A stretch of DNA of 64,000 nucleotides from Collinsella sp. (GCA_031296755.1 JAUMMZ010000047.1:1-64000), one strand, 5' to 3'; shown: positions 44,486 to 53,948, counted from the stretch's first letter. Notes: generated from the sequence alone by a model not told the origin. A program made the numbers and translations.

Positions 44486-44572
44486 CAGGTTTTATCTGGG
44501 CAAACGTCGAGACAGTAATGTAGCGAGCCACTGCCCACCGCGTTGAGAGTTCCGCTTTTGAGAGGAGGCCCC

Positions 44573-47017
44573 GTGAACGCCTTTGACCGCTACACCCCGT
44601 TTATCCAAGACTTCATCTACTCCCACGATTGGGAGAGTCTGCGCTCTATCCAGGTTGCGGCAGCAGATGCCATCTTTAACACACAAGACAATGTGCTCCT
44701 AACGGCATCCACAGCTTCCGGCAAAACCGAAGCGGCCTTCTTTCCCATCCTGACCGAGTTTTGGGAGAACCCGCCCGCAAGCGTGGGCGCCCTCTACATT
44801 GGCCCCCTCAAGGCGCTCATCAACGATCAGTTCGTCCGCCTCAACGACCTCTGCGAAGAAGCCGACATCCCCGTCTGGCACTGGCATGGCGACGTTTCGC
44901 AGTCGCACAAGGCAAAGCTCATCAAAAAGCCGAGCGGTATCTTGCAGATTACGCCCGAGTCGCTCGAGGCGCTCTTGATCCATAAGCACATGGCGATTCC
45001 GCGCATGTTCTGCGATCTGCGCTACGTCGTCATCGACGAGGTCCATTCGCTTATGCGCGGCGATCGAGGCGGGCAGACGCTCTGCCTTATTGAGCGCCTG
45101 TCGCGCATGGCCGGCGTACAACCCCGCCGCATTGGCCTTTCGGCTACCATCGGCGACCCCGAGCGCACGGGTGCCTTTCTCTCGCAGGGAACGGGACGCG
45201 ACTGCGTTATCCCTCGTTTTGAGGAACCGCGCCGCGTGTGGCGTATCTCCATGGAGCACTTCTACAACTCGGGTCCCCAGGCGCAGCAGCGGGGATTCAA
45301 GAGCATGGGTCCTCAAGAGGCCGAAGTGCTTGCATGCGAGCGCATTGAGGCAGCGGCACCCGCGGCACTGCCCGTCAGCACCCAAGACATGCGCCATAGC
45401 GGACAACTCACACAGGAGGAACGCCGCCAACGTCGCGAGCAGGCACGGGGCAAGGCTGCCCCCAAGGACAGTCGCGCTTCCTCGGCCCCCGAGGGCGAAG
45501 TCGACATTCCCCGAGCACCCGAACAGGCATTACTCAACCCCACCGACACAGCACCAGACAACGCCGACCCCGGCATGGGCTATATCTTCGAACACACCCG
45601 CGGCCGCAAGTGCCTGGTCTTTGCCAACTCGCGCGAAGAGGCGGAGGCCGTATGCTCCATGCTGCGTAGCTACTGCGAAAGTCGACACGAGCCCGACCGT
45701 TTCCTCATCCATCACGGCAATCTTTCGGCATCGTTGCGTGAGACGGCAGAAGAGCTTATGCGCGACGAGGAACAGGCACAGACGACCGTTACCACCTCTA
45801 CGCTGGAACTCGGTATCGATATCGGCCGTCTGGAGCGTGCGTTTCAGATCGATGCGCCGTTTACCGTCAGCTCCTTTTTGCAGCGAATGGGCCGCACGGG
45901 GCGCCGCGATCTTCCGCCCGAGATGTGGTTTGTCATGCGCGAGGAAGAGCCCGAGCCGCGCACGATGATGCCCGAGACCATTCCGTGGAAGCTCTTGCAG
46001 GGCATCGCGCTCGTACAACTCTATCGCGAGGAAAAGTGGGTCGAGCCGCCCGAGCTCGATCGACTCCCCTACAGCCTGCTCTACCACCAGACTATGTCGA
46101 CGCTTGCCAGCACCGGAGAGCTCACGCCGGCAGAGCTTGCCCAGCGTGTGCTCACGCTTAGCTATTTCCATCGCATCTCGGCCGATGACTATCGCGTACT
46201 GCTGCGCCACCTCATCAAGATCGACCATATCCAAGTCACCGAGGGCGGCGGACTCATCGTGGGCCTCGCGGGCGAGCGCATCATTAACAACTTTAAGTTC
46301 TACGCTGTGTTCCAGGAAAACGAGGAGTTCACCGTTCGCAGTGAGTCGGCCGAGTTGGGCACGATCGTCAATCCGCCACCGCCCGGTGAGCGCATCGCCA
46401 TCGCCGGACACTGCTGGATTGTCGAGGAAGTGGACTGGAAGCGCCACACCGTCTTTGCCACGCAGGTCAAGGGCCGGGTGCCGGCCTACTTTGGCGACTG
46501 CCCCGGTGATATCAATACACACGTACTCGAGCGCATGCGCCAAGCGCTCACTGAGCACGCAGCATATCCGTACCTTATGGGTAACGCACGGGCCCGCCTT
46601 GCGCAGGCTCGTCATACCGCCGAGATTTCGGGCGCGGGAACCAAGCCGCTCATTAACCTGGGCGGCGACACCTGGGTGCTCTTCCCCTGGTTGGGAAGCT
46701 ACGCCTTTTTGGCGCTCGAGCGCATGCTCAAGATTAAATGTGCCGCGGAGCTGGGCCTTCGCGGACTCGACCCGTCACGCCCGTACTTTATGCAGTTTAA
46801 GATGAAGGCCGACGAGGAGACGTTCTTTGAAGTGCTCGCCGCCGAAGCCGAGAAAGACTTCGACCCCATCGACCTCGTCTATCCCGGCGAGGTGCCTTAC
46901 TTTGACCGCTACGACGAGTTTGTTCCCGAAGAGCTCGTGCGCAAGGGCTTTGCCGAAGGCGTGCTCGACATCGAAGGCATGAAGCAGCGCGTTCTCGGCT
47001 GGCGCGACCACGCCTAA
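44573..47017 (+). CDS. Lhr/BrxHI-like superfamily 2 helicase
   Basis: An 814-residue ATP-dependent helicase: Walker A TASTASGKTEAA (Lys51), DEVH near 155 in VVIDEVHSL, SAT motif LSATIGDPE, a variable insert (about 280-335), then motif IV-VI with CLVFANSREEAE, TSTLELGIDIG and QRMGRTGRR. The C-terminal 400 residues resemble the winged-helix and DNA-handling part of Lhr-type helicases. BrxHI of type 2 BREX is a close functional analogue. GTG is the start because GAGAGGAGG lies 4 nt before it; the earlier TTG has none. Third member of the set. Confidence 0.88.
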   Translation: MNAFDRYTPFIQDFIYSHDWESLRSIQVAAADAIFNTQDNVLLTASTASGKTEAAFFPILTEFWENPPASVGALYIGPLKALINDQFVRLNDLCEEADIPVWHWHGDVSQSHKAKLIKKPSGILQITPESLEALLIHKHMAIPRMFCDLRYVVIDEVHSLMRGDRGGQTLCLIERLSRMAGVQPRRIGLSATIGDPERTGAFLSQGTGRDCVIPRFEEPRRVWRISMEHFYNSGPQAQQRGFKSMGPQEAEVLACERIEAAAPAALPVSTQDMRHSGQLTQEERRQRREQARGKAAPKDSRASSAPEGEVDIPRAPEQALLNPTDTAPDNADPGMGYIFEHTRGRKCLVFANSREEAEAVCSMLRSYCESRHEPDRFLIHHGNLSASLRETAEELMRDEEQAQTTVTTSTLELGIDIGRLERAFQIDAPFTVSSFLQRMGRTGRRDLPPEMWFVMREEEPEPRTMMPETIPWKLLQGIALVQLYREEKWVEPPELDRLPYSLLYHQTMSTLASTGELTPAELAQRVLTLSYFHRISADDYRVLLRHLIKIDHIQVTEGGGLIVGLAGERIINNFKFYAVFQENEEFTVRSESAELGTIVNPPPPGERIAIAGHCWIVEEVDWKRHTVFATQVKGRVPAYFGDCPGDINTHVLERMRQALTEHAAYPYLMGNARARLAQARHTAEISGAGTKPLINLGGDTWVLFPWLGSYAFLALERMLKIKCAAELGLRGLDPSRPYFMQFKMKADEETFFEVLAAEAEKDFDPIDLVYPGEVPYFDRYDEFVPEELVRKGFAEGVLDIEGMKQRVLGWRDHA

Positions 47018-47043
47018 GACCAGTCTTTTTGGGACGAGGAGAC

Positions 47044-47919
47044 TTATTTGTCGTGAAGGACGGTGCCGAGGAAGTCGGTGTCGAAGGGCACGGCTTCGGC
47101 AAAGGCGTAGTTGCCGTCGCTGGCGATGAGCAGGTAGTTTTCCTCGCCGCCGAACTCCGCATCGCCACATGGGACCACCCAGGCGTGGGCGAATACCTCG
47201 AGTGCCGTGGCAGCGCAATCGCGCAGGAACGTCACATCGCTCCCCTCGCTTGCGCTCACGATATTGGCCACGTAGATGCCGCCGGCATTCAGGCTGCCCC
47301 GCACTAGACGCAACGCCTCAACGGTCGCCAGCTCGCGTACGGGCTCGGCACCGCCAAAGCAATCGCTCACGACCACGTCGTAGCGACGATGACCCACACT
47401 CGTCACACCCAGATACGAGCGAGCCTCAGCAGTAATCACCCGCAAGCGGTCGCCCACCGTGCGCTCCAGCTCGTCCAGATAGAACCAACGGCGCGCCAGG
47501 CGCGTAATCTCTCCGTCATACTCGATAACGTCCATGCGCAAGCCCTCGTGCGACATCAGCGCAAACTTGGGATAGGCAAACCCGCCGCCACCCAGCATGA
47601 GCATACGGTCGATGCCGTGACCATAAGCGTCGTGCATTGCACCCTCGGCCTCAAACACGTCGTCAAACGCACGATAGTACACAAAGACGGGCTCAGCCCA
47701 ACGCTCGCCAACGTAACTCGCGCTTTGGTAGACGCCGCCTTGCACCAATACGCGGACTTCGTCGCCCTCATCGTGCACGCGTTTCACACGCGCCAACCCA
47801 TTGCAGGTTCGCGCAACCTGCAGACAGGCAACACGAACAGCGACAGCGGCCGCACCAAGCGCCGCGGCTCCCAGAGCAACGCCGGCAACGACGCCGGCAG
47901 AAACACTCGGCTTGTTCAT
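47044..47919 (-). CDS. Spermidine synthase-like methyltransferase-fold protein
   Basis: A 291-residue protein with an N-terminal hydrophobic segment (about 8-35) and a Rossmann domain of the spermidine synthase family: MLMLGGGGFAYPKFAL (the cofactor loop), MDVIEYDGEI with the acidic residue, and DVVVSDCFGG. Unlike true polyamine synthases, the usual DG-and-Tyr substrate motifs are not obvious, so it may be a methyltransferase or an orphan. Its ATG directly follows the elp3 stop (TAGATG), with AAAGGAG inside elp3, so the two are co-translated. Confidence 0.8.
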   Translation of the reverse strand: MNKPSVSAGVVAGVALGAAALGAAAVAVRVACLQVARTCNGLARVKRVHDEGDEVRVLVQGGVYQSASYVGERWAEPVFVYYRAFDDVFEAEGAMHDAYGHGIDRMLMLGGGGFAYPKFALMSHEGLRMDVIEYDGEITRLARRWFYLDELERTVGDRLRVITAEARSYLGVTSVGHRRYDVVVSDCFGGAEPVRELATVEALRLVRGSLNAGGIYVANIVSASEGSDVTFLRDCAATALEVFAHAWVVPCGDAEFGGEENYLLIASDGNYAFAEAVPFDTDFLGTVLHDK

Positions 47920-49824
47920 CTAGAGCTCCTTTTGCAGATAAAGGCCATGGTCATAAAATCCAAGATGGCGATAGTACTCGCGCGTACCAATCGCGCTGAT
48001 CACGTTGATGCGCGCATAGCCGGCATCCCGGGCAATCTCGCACGCACGCTCTACGAGCAAACGCCCCAACCCGTGATGCTGCGCCGCCTGGCCCTGGTCA
48101 CCCACGCGTGCCGCCATGCCATACACGTGCACCTCGCGAATCATCGCCTCGTCCGGCGTCGTCGGCAACTCGTCCGCATGCGCGGCAACAAAAGCGCGAA
48201 CGGGCAGCGACAGGCGCAAAAAGCCAGCGATCTTGCCTTCGGGCGTCACCCACTGCAAAAAGCGTTCACGCGTCACCGGCGTCTCGTAAGCGACCTCATC
48301 AAGAGACAGTTCATCCAGGTCGGCACCCGCGGTACTGATCTCGCGATAGCGAATCTCACGCACCGTCGCACCGTCACCCCGAGCAGCCAGGCGGTTCTCA
48401 ACGAGCTGACGCAGGTTGGGCTTCTTGTTGCCCACCATGATGTCATCGGAACTAAAATCGCGGATCATGCGACTGATACGGCAGAACGCCGGCGTCACCA
48501 CGATGTCGTCGGCTAACACATCGAGCAGTTCTTCCTCGGTATAGGGGCGCCACTCGCCGCGCTCGTAGCAGCCCACCAGACGCGAGCCCTCGATGAGCGC
48601 ACACGGGTAGACCTTGACCTCGTCGGGCATAAAGGCCCCCTCAGTCATAAAGTGCTCGTAGTCGCGCTTGTCCCCCTCGGGTGTGGCGCCCAGCAAGTTG
48701 AGCATAAAATGCGCATGGATCTTAAAGCCAAACAGGCGCGCAAGCGAAAACGCCTGCTCGATCCGAGCCACCGAAATGCGACGCTCGTTGATATCGAGCA
48801 AATGTTGGTCGAGACTCTGAATACCCATCTGGATCTTGGTGCAGCCCAGGCGGCGGATGAGCGTAAGCGCCTGCGGCGTTACGGCATCGGGGCGCGTCTC
48901 GATAACGAGCCCCACCACGCGATGCTTCGCCGTCTCGTTGATGCGCTGCTGACGCTCAAGCTCCTCCATCGTTGCCGTTTGCCACTCGGCAACCTCGCCC
49001 CACGGCGTACCAGGGCCGTACAGCCGACGCACCGCGCGGTTATAGCCGCCCACGGCAGCATCCACACGCTCCTGCTCGTCGGCAACGCCGGCAGCAAGCT
49101 CGACCTCGTCTGTCGCAATGCCGGCGGCCCGATAGCGCTCGCGGCGTTCTGCTACCACAGGCGGCAGGGCATCGGCGGGAGCGTCATCGAGCAGGCGCCC
49201 CGCCTCGGCACGGCTGATGCCCGGACGCGCCAACATGGGGTTGGCCGCCACGCCCGCCACCGCATCATCATTGAGTGCACGGAAGAGCTCCGACATAAAC
49301 CACGTCTGATACCCTTGCGGATAGTCGCTCCAGGTACCGCCGAGCACAATGAGCTCAATCTTATCGGTCGCATGCCCCATCTGCGAAAGCGCCGTCAAAC
49401 GGGCGCTCACCTGCAGATACGGGTCAAAGCAATTTTGCTCCGCACGGGCGCATGCCGGCTCGGCGTGCAGATAGCTCTTGGGCATGCGCAGATCGTTGGG
49501 GCAAAACAGGCAATCGCCCGAGCATGGCCAGGGCTTGGTGATGACGGTAATGGTCGCCACGCCCGAGGCCGTTCGGCGCGGCTTCATACGCAGCACCTGC
49601 AGCAGTTGACGCTCCAGATCGGAATCGACATTCCACGCAGCCCACCGAGCCGGCTCCTCACGTTTAACCCGCTGGTAGAACGGCAGCAGACGGCGCTTGG
49701 CCAAATCGCGTTTGTCGGCACCCTCACGGCGCGCCTCGGCATGTATCAGTTTGACGAGCGCTTTGTCGTCCACGGTCTCGCCGCGACGCAGAGCCTCGAG
49801 TATGTTCAAGATAATCTGTTCCAT
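47920..49824 (-). CDS. elp3: Elp3-like tRNA modification enzyme (radical SAM/GNAT)
   Basis: A 634-residue protein with the Elp3 layout: an N-terminal helical part, a radical SAM domain with C101-x3-C105-x2-C108 (CSGDCLFCPND) for the 4Fe-4S cluster, and a C-terminal GNAT acetyltransferase domain (about 480-634, with GQAAQHHGLGRLLVERACEIA as the acetyl-CoA loop). Elp3 puts carboxymethyl-type groups on wobble uridine 34 of tRNAs. Eukaryotes and archaea use it widely; many bacteria use MnmE/G instead, so its presence in this lineage is notable but known. Only a GGGGG stretch precedes the ATG. Confidence 0.9.
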   Translation of the reverse strand: MEQIILNILEALRRGETVDDKALVKLIHAEARREGADKRDLAKRRLLPFYQRVKREEPARWAAWNVDSDLERQLLQVLRMKPRRTASGVATITVITKPWPCSGDCLFCPNDLRMPKSYLHAEPACARAEQNCFDPYLQVSARLTALSQMGHATDKIELIVLGGTWSDYPQGYQTWFMSELFRALNDDAVAGVAANPMLARPGISRAEAGRLLDDAPADALPPVVAERRERYRAAGIATDEVELAAGVADEQERVDAAVGGYNRAVRRLYGPGTPWGEVAEWQTATMEELERQQRINETAKHRVVGLVIETRPDAVTPQALTLIRRLGCTKIQMGIQSLDQHLLDINERRISVARIEQAFSLARLFGFKIHAHFMLNLLGATPEGDKRDYEHFMTEGAFMPDEVKVYPCALIEGSRLVGCYERGEWRPYTEEELLDVLADDIVVTPAFCRISRMIRDFSSDDIMVGNKKPNLRQLVENRLAARGDGATVREIRYREISTAGADLDELSLDEVAYETPVTRERFLQWVTPEGKIAGFLRLSLPVRAFVAAHADELPTTPDEAMIREVHVYGMAARVGDQGQAAQHHGLGRLLVERACEIARDAGYARINVISAIGTREYYRHLGFYDHGLYLQKEL

Positions 49825-49842
49825 GCCCCCATTGTAAGGGCA

Positions 49843-49876
49843 AAGGCGCCGAAGCCGATCTCGGCTTCGGCGCCTT
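49843..49876 (-). terminator. Terminator of the XRE-DUF4097 operon
   Basis: AAGGCGCCGAAGCCGA (49843-49858) pairs perfectly with 49861-49876. On the minus strand it lies about 45 nt past the DUF4097 stop and is followed by TTTGCCC, a short T-run. GC-rich 16-bp stem. Confidence 0.6.
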
Positions 49877-49923
49877 CATCAAACAGCGCGTCTATATCTT
49901 CGCCTAGGCTTTCGTCTGCCCCA

Positions 49924-50823
49924 CTACTCCGAATCAAACGACATGTCGCCCGAATCGACTTCAAAACTATACACAGCAGACTTATCCCCGTTATCGAATT
50001 CAAGATTCAAAATGGTCTCGCCGTCGTAGCCAAGCGGAAGGAAATCGCTCTCGAAGTCGCCGCTGCCCAAGGTGAGGCTCGCCTTAAAGCCCGTAGAGTT
50101 CGGAACCGTCATCTCCACATCGCCCGAGCCCACACTCACGTCCATCGACTTCGCGGGGGCCTGGTAGAGCTCGAACGTTACATCGCCCGAACCGACCTCG
50201 GCATTCAGGGTATCGGTCACGGTGCCCGTAAACTCAACGTCTCCAGAGTCCAAAGTCAGGTTGAGGTCATGACACGCAATGCCCGCGACCGTCAGGTCAC
50301 CCGATCCTACATTCGCTGTAATGCCCACCATGTTATCGGCAACTTCGCGCGGCAGTTCGACGGTAACCGTGCGGTCAATGGCGCGCTCGTCATCGCAATC
50401 GAACTGGCGAATCTTGAGCGTAGAGCCCTTGATTTCGGCCAGGTTCTGGGTTGCCGCATCGAAGGCAACGGTCCCCGTTGCCACGCGACCGCTTTCAATT
50501 ACGCGCACTGGCCCGCTGGAGACGTGTTTGACCTCGACCGTGCCCGACGTCACGTCCAAGTCAAGCGATGTGAACGCGTCGGCATCAAAGGTTTCGCTCG
50601 AAAGCTGCTGAGGCTGAGCGGAATAGTTACCGCCATCCAAAAGATCGTCCTCGTCAACCGCATCGTCCATACCAGAGAAGCCGGATACAACATCGTCGAG
50701 ATCCCACGGGCCATCAAAATGAATCAAAGTCCGCGAAGTGCCAAAGACAAGCCCGATGATGAGCACAAACGCTCCGATGCCAACGCCCAAGCGTACCTTG
50801 GATTCATGCGAAAGCTTCATCAT
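49924..50823 (-). CDS. DUF4097 family beta-repeat membrane protein
   Basis: A 299-residue protein with a short cytoplasmic N-terminus, one membrane segment (about 12-30) and an extracytoplasmic part built from repeats: SGD occurs about seven times (VGSGDL, DSGDVEF, VGSGDVTF, VGSGDVEM, LGSGDF, DSGDM), the pattern of DUF4097 beta-helix-like domains. Function of the family is unknown; it is often paired with a PspC- or XRE-type regulator. Its start codon overlaps the upstream regulator's stop (ATGA type), so they are co-translated. Confidence 0.85.
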   Translation of the reverse strand: MMKLSHESKVRLGVGIGAFVLIIGLVFGTSRTLIHFDGPWDLDDVVSGFSGMDDAVDEDDLLDGGNYSAQPQQLSSETFDADAFTSLDLDVTSGTVEVKHVSSGPVRVIESGRVATGTVAFDAATQNLAEIKGSTLKIRQFDCDDERAIDRTVTVELPREVADNMVGITANVGSGDLTVAGIACHDLNLTLDSGDVEFTGTVTDTLNAEVGSGDVTFELYQAPAKSMDVSVGSGDVEMTVPNSTGFKASLTLGSGDFESDFLPLGYDGETILNLEFDNGDKSAVYSFEVDSGDMSFDSE

Positions 50824-51542
50824 TCATCACTCTCTTTGGCAATCGGCTCAGCGGTAGTCGCGGTAGCCACGTCAGCATCAGATTCCGCAGAAGTATCCTT
50901 CCCCTGGGCCTTGACCGCCACCGACGCCGAACCAACCTGAATATCCCCGCGCGCCCAATCGCCATCGAGCGCACGCGCCACCCAGTGATAGATGGGAATC
51001 GTAAAGAAGATCAGTGCGGCAAAGGGGCCGGCACCAAACAGGAACATCAGCAAAAAGAACAGCAGCCAGCACACGGCCCAATACGGGAACGACTGGAACG
51101 GGCCCTTCACCGGAGTCGAGCCAACTGCGCTGCCACTCGTCGCCTGCGCCGTAGCGGCATTGGCGGCCTGCGCACTCCAGCTTGCCGCTTGCGCCGCCTT
51201 GGCGGCGGCGTCACTCGCCTGTGTTGCCGCCTCGGTGGCACGTGCCGCCGCCTCATGGGTACGGGCGCGATCTGCCGCCTCGGCCTCGCGCTGACGGGCA
51301 CGGTCCTCGTTCTCAAACTCGATATCGTCCTCAATCTCATCGCTCGGATTGAGCAACTCGTCCAAGCTCACGCCATAGAGTTTGGCGAGCGAGATCAGGT
51401 TCTCGGTATCGGGTGAGCTCTCCGCGCGCTCCCATTTACTGACCGCCTGGCGCGACAGCCCCAGCTTTCGCGCCAGCCCTTCTTGGCTAAAGCCTTTGCT
51501 GCGGCGAAGGTCGGCGAGCCGCTGCGCAGTTTCTACATTCAT
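50820..51542 (-). CDS. XRE-family regulator with C-terminal membrane domain
   Basis: A 240-residue protein. Residues 1-60 are a helix-turn-helix of Cro/XRE type (LADLRRSKGFSQEGLARKLGLSRQAVSKWE), then an acidic and Ala-rich coiled segment (about 75-150), then two hydrophobic segments (about 165-200) and a polar tail. It is therefore a membrane-tethered DNA-binding regulator, likely controlling its own operon with the DUF4097 gene. AGGAGGAA precedes the ATG; the frame is open 57 codons further upstream without a site. Confidence 0.88.
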   Translation of the reverse strand: MNVETAQRLADLRRSKGFSQEGLARKLGLSRQAVSKWERAESSPDTENLISLAKLYGVSLDELLNPSDEIEDDIEFENEDRARQREAEAADRARTHEAAARATEAATQASDAAAKAAQAASWSAQAANAATAQATSGSAVGSTPVKGPFQSFPYWAVCWLLFFLLMFLFGAGPFAALIFFTIPIYHWVARALDGDWARGDIQVGSASVAVKAQGKDTSAESDADVATATTAEPIAKESDE

Positions 51543-51809
51543 GGTTCCTCCTATGTGATGCCAGCCGTGCCGCCGGACCGTTTTTGTTCTTAAGGCGCCT
51601 TGCACAGTTAAAAATCTATCCGCCACCGCCAAAAACATGCCACCTATTCTAGTGAGATTTTTGACAACCGGCGGTTGCGGGTGCATATGAGCTGCGGAAA
51701 TGTGTCCAAACAAAGCAATGACCCGTAGCTTGGTTGTCCCCGTTGCGGCGTTAACGGTAGTATGGTCGTACTGTTAATTCCGCACCGCCAACGGAGGGAG
51801 TTCCGCGCC

Positions 51810-52682
51810 GTGAACCGCGATTTCGCCTCATCGCTCATCCAGCTCAACAACACGTTCTATCGCGAGCACTCCGCCTCCTTCTCCGATACGCGCCAGGCCC
51901 CGTGGCCCGGCTGGGTGCGCACCATGGACATCGCGCTCGGGCAGCTCGACGTCGCCACGATCGAGCATCCCGTCCGCGTCTTCGATCTTGCCTGCGGCAA
52001 TATGCGATTCGAGAATTTTGCCGCCGGCGGCGCACTTGCCGCCAAGGGCGTCGACGGCGCAAACCCCTCGGCAGATGCCAGCTGCCCGTTTGAGTTCTAT
52101 GGTGTCGACTCGTGTCAAGATTTGGCTATCGATGCACATGGCCATGCCCTGCGCATTCCCAACCTGCACTTCCAGGAGCTCGACGTGCTCGACGCCCTCA
52201 TGAAGCTCAACCCCGCCGAGACGCCCGACGTGCTTTTCGACGCCCCGCTCGCCGACATCTCGGTCTGCTTTGGCTTTATGCACCACGTGCCGTCGTGCGA
52301 GTACCGCGTACGCGTACTCGACGCCCTGGTGCGGCAGACGCGCCCGGGCGGCATCATCGCCATCAGCTTTTGGGAGTTTATGAACGACGAGCGCATGGCG
52401 CGCAAGGCCGTTCGAGCCGAAGCCCGCGCCGAGCTCACCCCGCCGTTTGAGGGTTACGATTCCGCACAGTTTGAAGCCGGCGACCACCTCATCGGCTGGC
52501 AAAACGACCGCCACGCCTACCGCTATTGCCATCACTTTGACGATCAGCAGATCACCGACCTGGTGCGCGGCGTCCGTACGTTCTACAAGAGCGGCGAGGT
52601 CCCCGTGCGCGAGCTTGAGCGCTTCCATGCCGACGGTCGTAGCGGCGAGCTCAACCGCTATGTGATTCTCAAGCGCCTGTAG
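51810..52682 (+). CDS. Class I SAM-dependent methyltransferase
   Basis: A 290-residue methyltransferase with motif I VRVFDLACGNMRFENF (SAM loop), motif II-like YGVDSCQDLAID, motif IV DISVCFGFMHHVPS and a post-motif RQTRPGGIIAISFWEF. Substrate unknown. Translation starts at GTG (51810) with GGAGGGAG about 9 nt upstream; the open frame before it contains no better start. It precedes trmB by 117 nt on the same strand and may share its transcript. Confidence 0.82.
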   Translation: MNRDFASSLIQLNNTFYREHSASFSDTRQAPWPGWVRTMDIALGQLDVATIEHPVRVFDLACGNMRFENFAAGGALAAKGVDGANPSADASCPFEFYGVDSCQDLAIDAHGHALRIPNLHFQELDVLDALMKLNPAETPDVLFDAPLADISVCFGFMHHVPSCEYRVRVLDALVRQTRPGGIIAISFWEFMNDERMARKAVRAEARAELTPPFEGYDSAQFEAGDHLIGWQNDRHAYRYCHHFDDQQITDLVRGVRTFYKSGEVPVRELERFHADGRSGELNRYVILKRL

Positions 52683-52799
52683 GCACCGACGACTCGCCGC
52701 CGAGCCGCACCACATCTTTCGGGCAATCTATGCCCGCCCTTTTCAACCCATTGACGGAACGCGCGGCCATGCGTTTCGCATTTATGACCAAGGAGCCTC

Positions 52800-53639
52800 A
52801 TGGGAGCCGTCCACGTTCGCACGCCTAAGAACTTTGTGCTCGAGAAGCGCCTGGAGCGCTACGCCGATGCGATCGAGACGAACCCCGAGGCTTATGCCGG
52901 AGATTGGCGCGAGGCTTGCGCGCCAGCTGGCAGCAAGCCCTTCGAACACCTTCACCTGGATCTTGGCTGTGGCAAGGGAACCTATCTGGTCGAGCGCGCC
53001 CACCGCGAGCCCGACACCCTCTTTATCGGCATGGACCAGGAGCCCATCTGCATCGCCTATGCCGCGCAGAAAATCTGCGAACAGGGGCTATCCAACGCAC
53101 TCGTCCTGCCCCGAGGCGCCGCATCGCTGCCACAGCTGTTTGCCGCAGGCGAGCTCGATGCCATCACCATTAACTTTCCCACGCCGCAGCCCAAGGCCAA
53201 GTACGCTAAAAAACGACTCGTCCATGTCGACCATCTGATGCTCTACCGCCCGCTCTTTTCAGCCGGCGCTACCGTCACGCTGCGCACCGATAGCAAGCCG
53301 TTGCGCGATTACGCCCTGGGACAGTTTGCCGCGGCCGGCTACGATACGCTTTGGGTAAGCGACGACGTCCGCCGCGACCATCCCGAGCATCCCGAGACCG
53401 AGTACGAGCGCCGCACGCGCGAGATGGGTGCCGCCGTCTATGGCATTTGCGCCACACCTGGAGCGCAGCCCAGCGATGAACAGCTCGCGGCGGGCCGCGC
53501 GCAGGAGCAAAGCCTAGCCTGCTACCTGCCCGATAACCTCGATGAGCTCGCCTATGTGCCTCTGGGCATGGAAGAGGCCGTCGAGAACTTTAGAAACCGT
53601 GCCCGCAAGGGCAAGAAGCGTCTACCGCAAGAGTCCTAG
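52800..53639 (+). CDS. trmB: tRNA (guanine-N7)-methyltransferase TrmB
   Basis: A 279-residue protein with the TrmB order: SAM motif LDLGCGKGTYLVERA, FIGMDQEPICIAYAA, ITINFPTPQPKAKYAKKRLV (equivalent to the usual FPDPWPKxRHxKRR active loop), then LRTDSKPLRDYA. It adds m7G46 in the tRNA variable loop. The active loop is an unusual variant: Asp and Trp of FPDPWPK are replaced by Thr and Gln. AAGGAG precedes the ATG. The last 60 residues extend beyond the typical enzyme. Either TrmB proper or a paralogue with a different target. Confidence 0.82.
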   Translation: MGAVHVRTPKNFVLEKRLERYADAIETNPEAYAGDWREACAPAGSKPFEHLHLDLGCGKGTYLVERAHREPDTLFIGMDQEPICIAYAAQKICEQGLSNALVLPRGAASLPQLFAAGELDAITINFPTPQPKAKYAKKRLVHVDHLMLYRPLFSAGATVTLRTDSKPLRDYALGQFAAAGYDTLWVSDDVRRDHPEHPETEYERRTREMGAAVYGICATPGAQPSDEQLAAGRAQEQSLACYLPDNLDELAYVPLGMEEAVENFRNRARKGKKRLPQES

Positions 53640-53704
53640 GGGCTTCTGATGGTCGCGGCGTTGGCAAACAAGCGCAAATAGGCGCCAGCGAACGGCCCTC
53701 AAAC

Positions 53705-53827
53705 CTAAGTGAGTAGACTATTTTGCAATAGCCAAGCACAGCCCGCATAGCGAAACATAAAACCGCAGGTAGAACCCTTGCGCAAAAGCGATGTGCTCGC
53801 AATATCGCAAAAAGTCTACTCACTTAG
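53705..53827. repeat. 123-nt palindromic repeat element, copy 1
   Basis: Ends are a perfect 15-bp inverted repeat (CTAAGTGAGTAGACT and its complement), with TTTTGC/GCAAAA pairing continuing inwards. The middle contains CCGCAGGTA, also found in copy 2 at 63727-63849. TA dinucleotides one base inside each end would fit a TA target-site duplication, as in Tc1/mariner-related miniature elements. Alternatively it is a structured RNA. It fills the gap between trmB and the helicase. Confidence 0.75.
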
Positions 53828-53948
53828 CTAGCGACTACACTAAACGGCTGGGCAGAACGCCCATTTCCTGCATTTTCTCGCGCGCTGGCACCCCACGCCG
53901 CCGCTACGCCATAATAGTTGGCGGACAATCGCGAGAGAAAGCAACCAT

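Noticed and set aside
41408..47017. Complete BREX locus
   Set aside because: Only BrxD- and BrxHI-like parts are present. No PglX methyltransferase, PglZ, PglW/PglY, BrxC or BrxL is visible on either side.
48652..50940. A 762-codon plus-strand frame across elp3 and the DUF4097 gene
   Set aside because: Spans two clear minus-strand genes and a strong hairpin between them, with no recognisable domain.
53705..53827. Insertion sequence
   Set aside because: No transposase frame inside; 123 nt is too short, so at most a non-autonomous miniature element.
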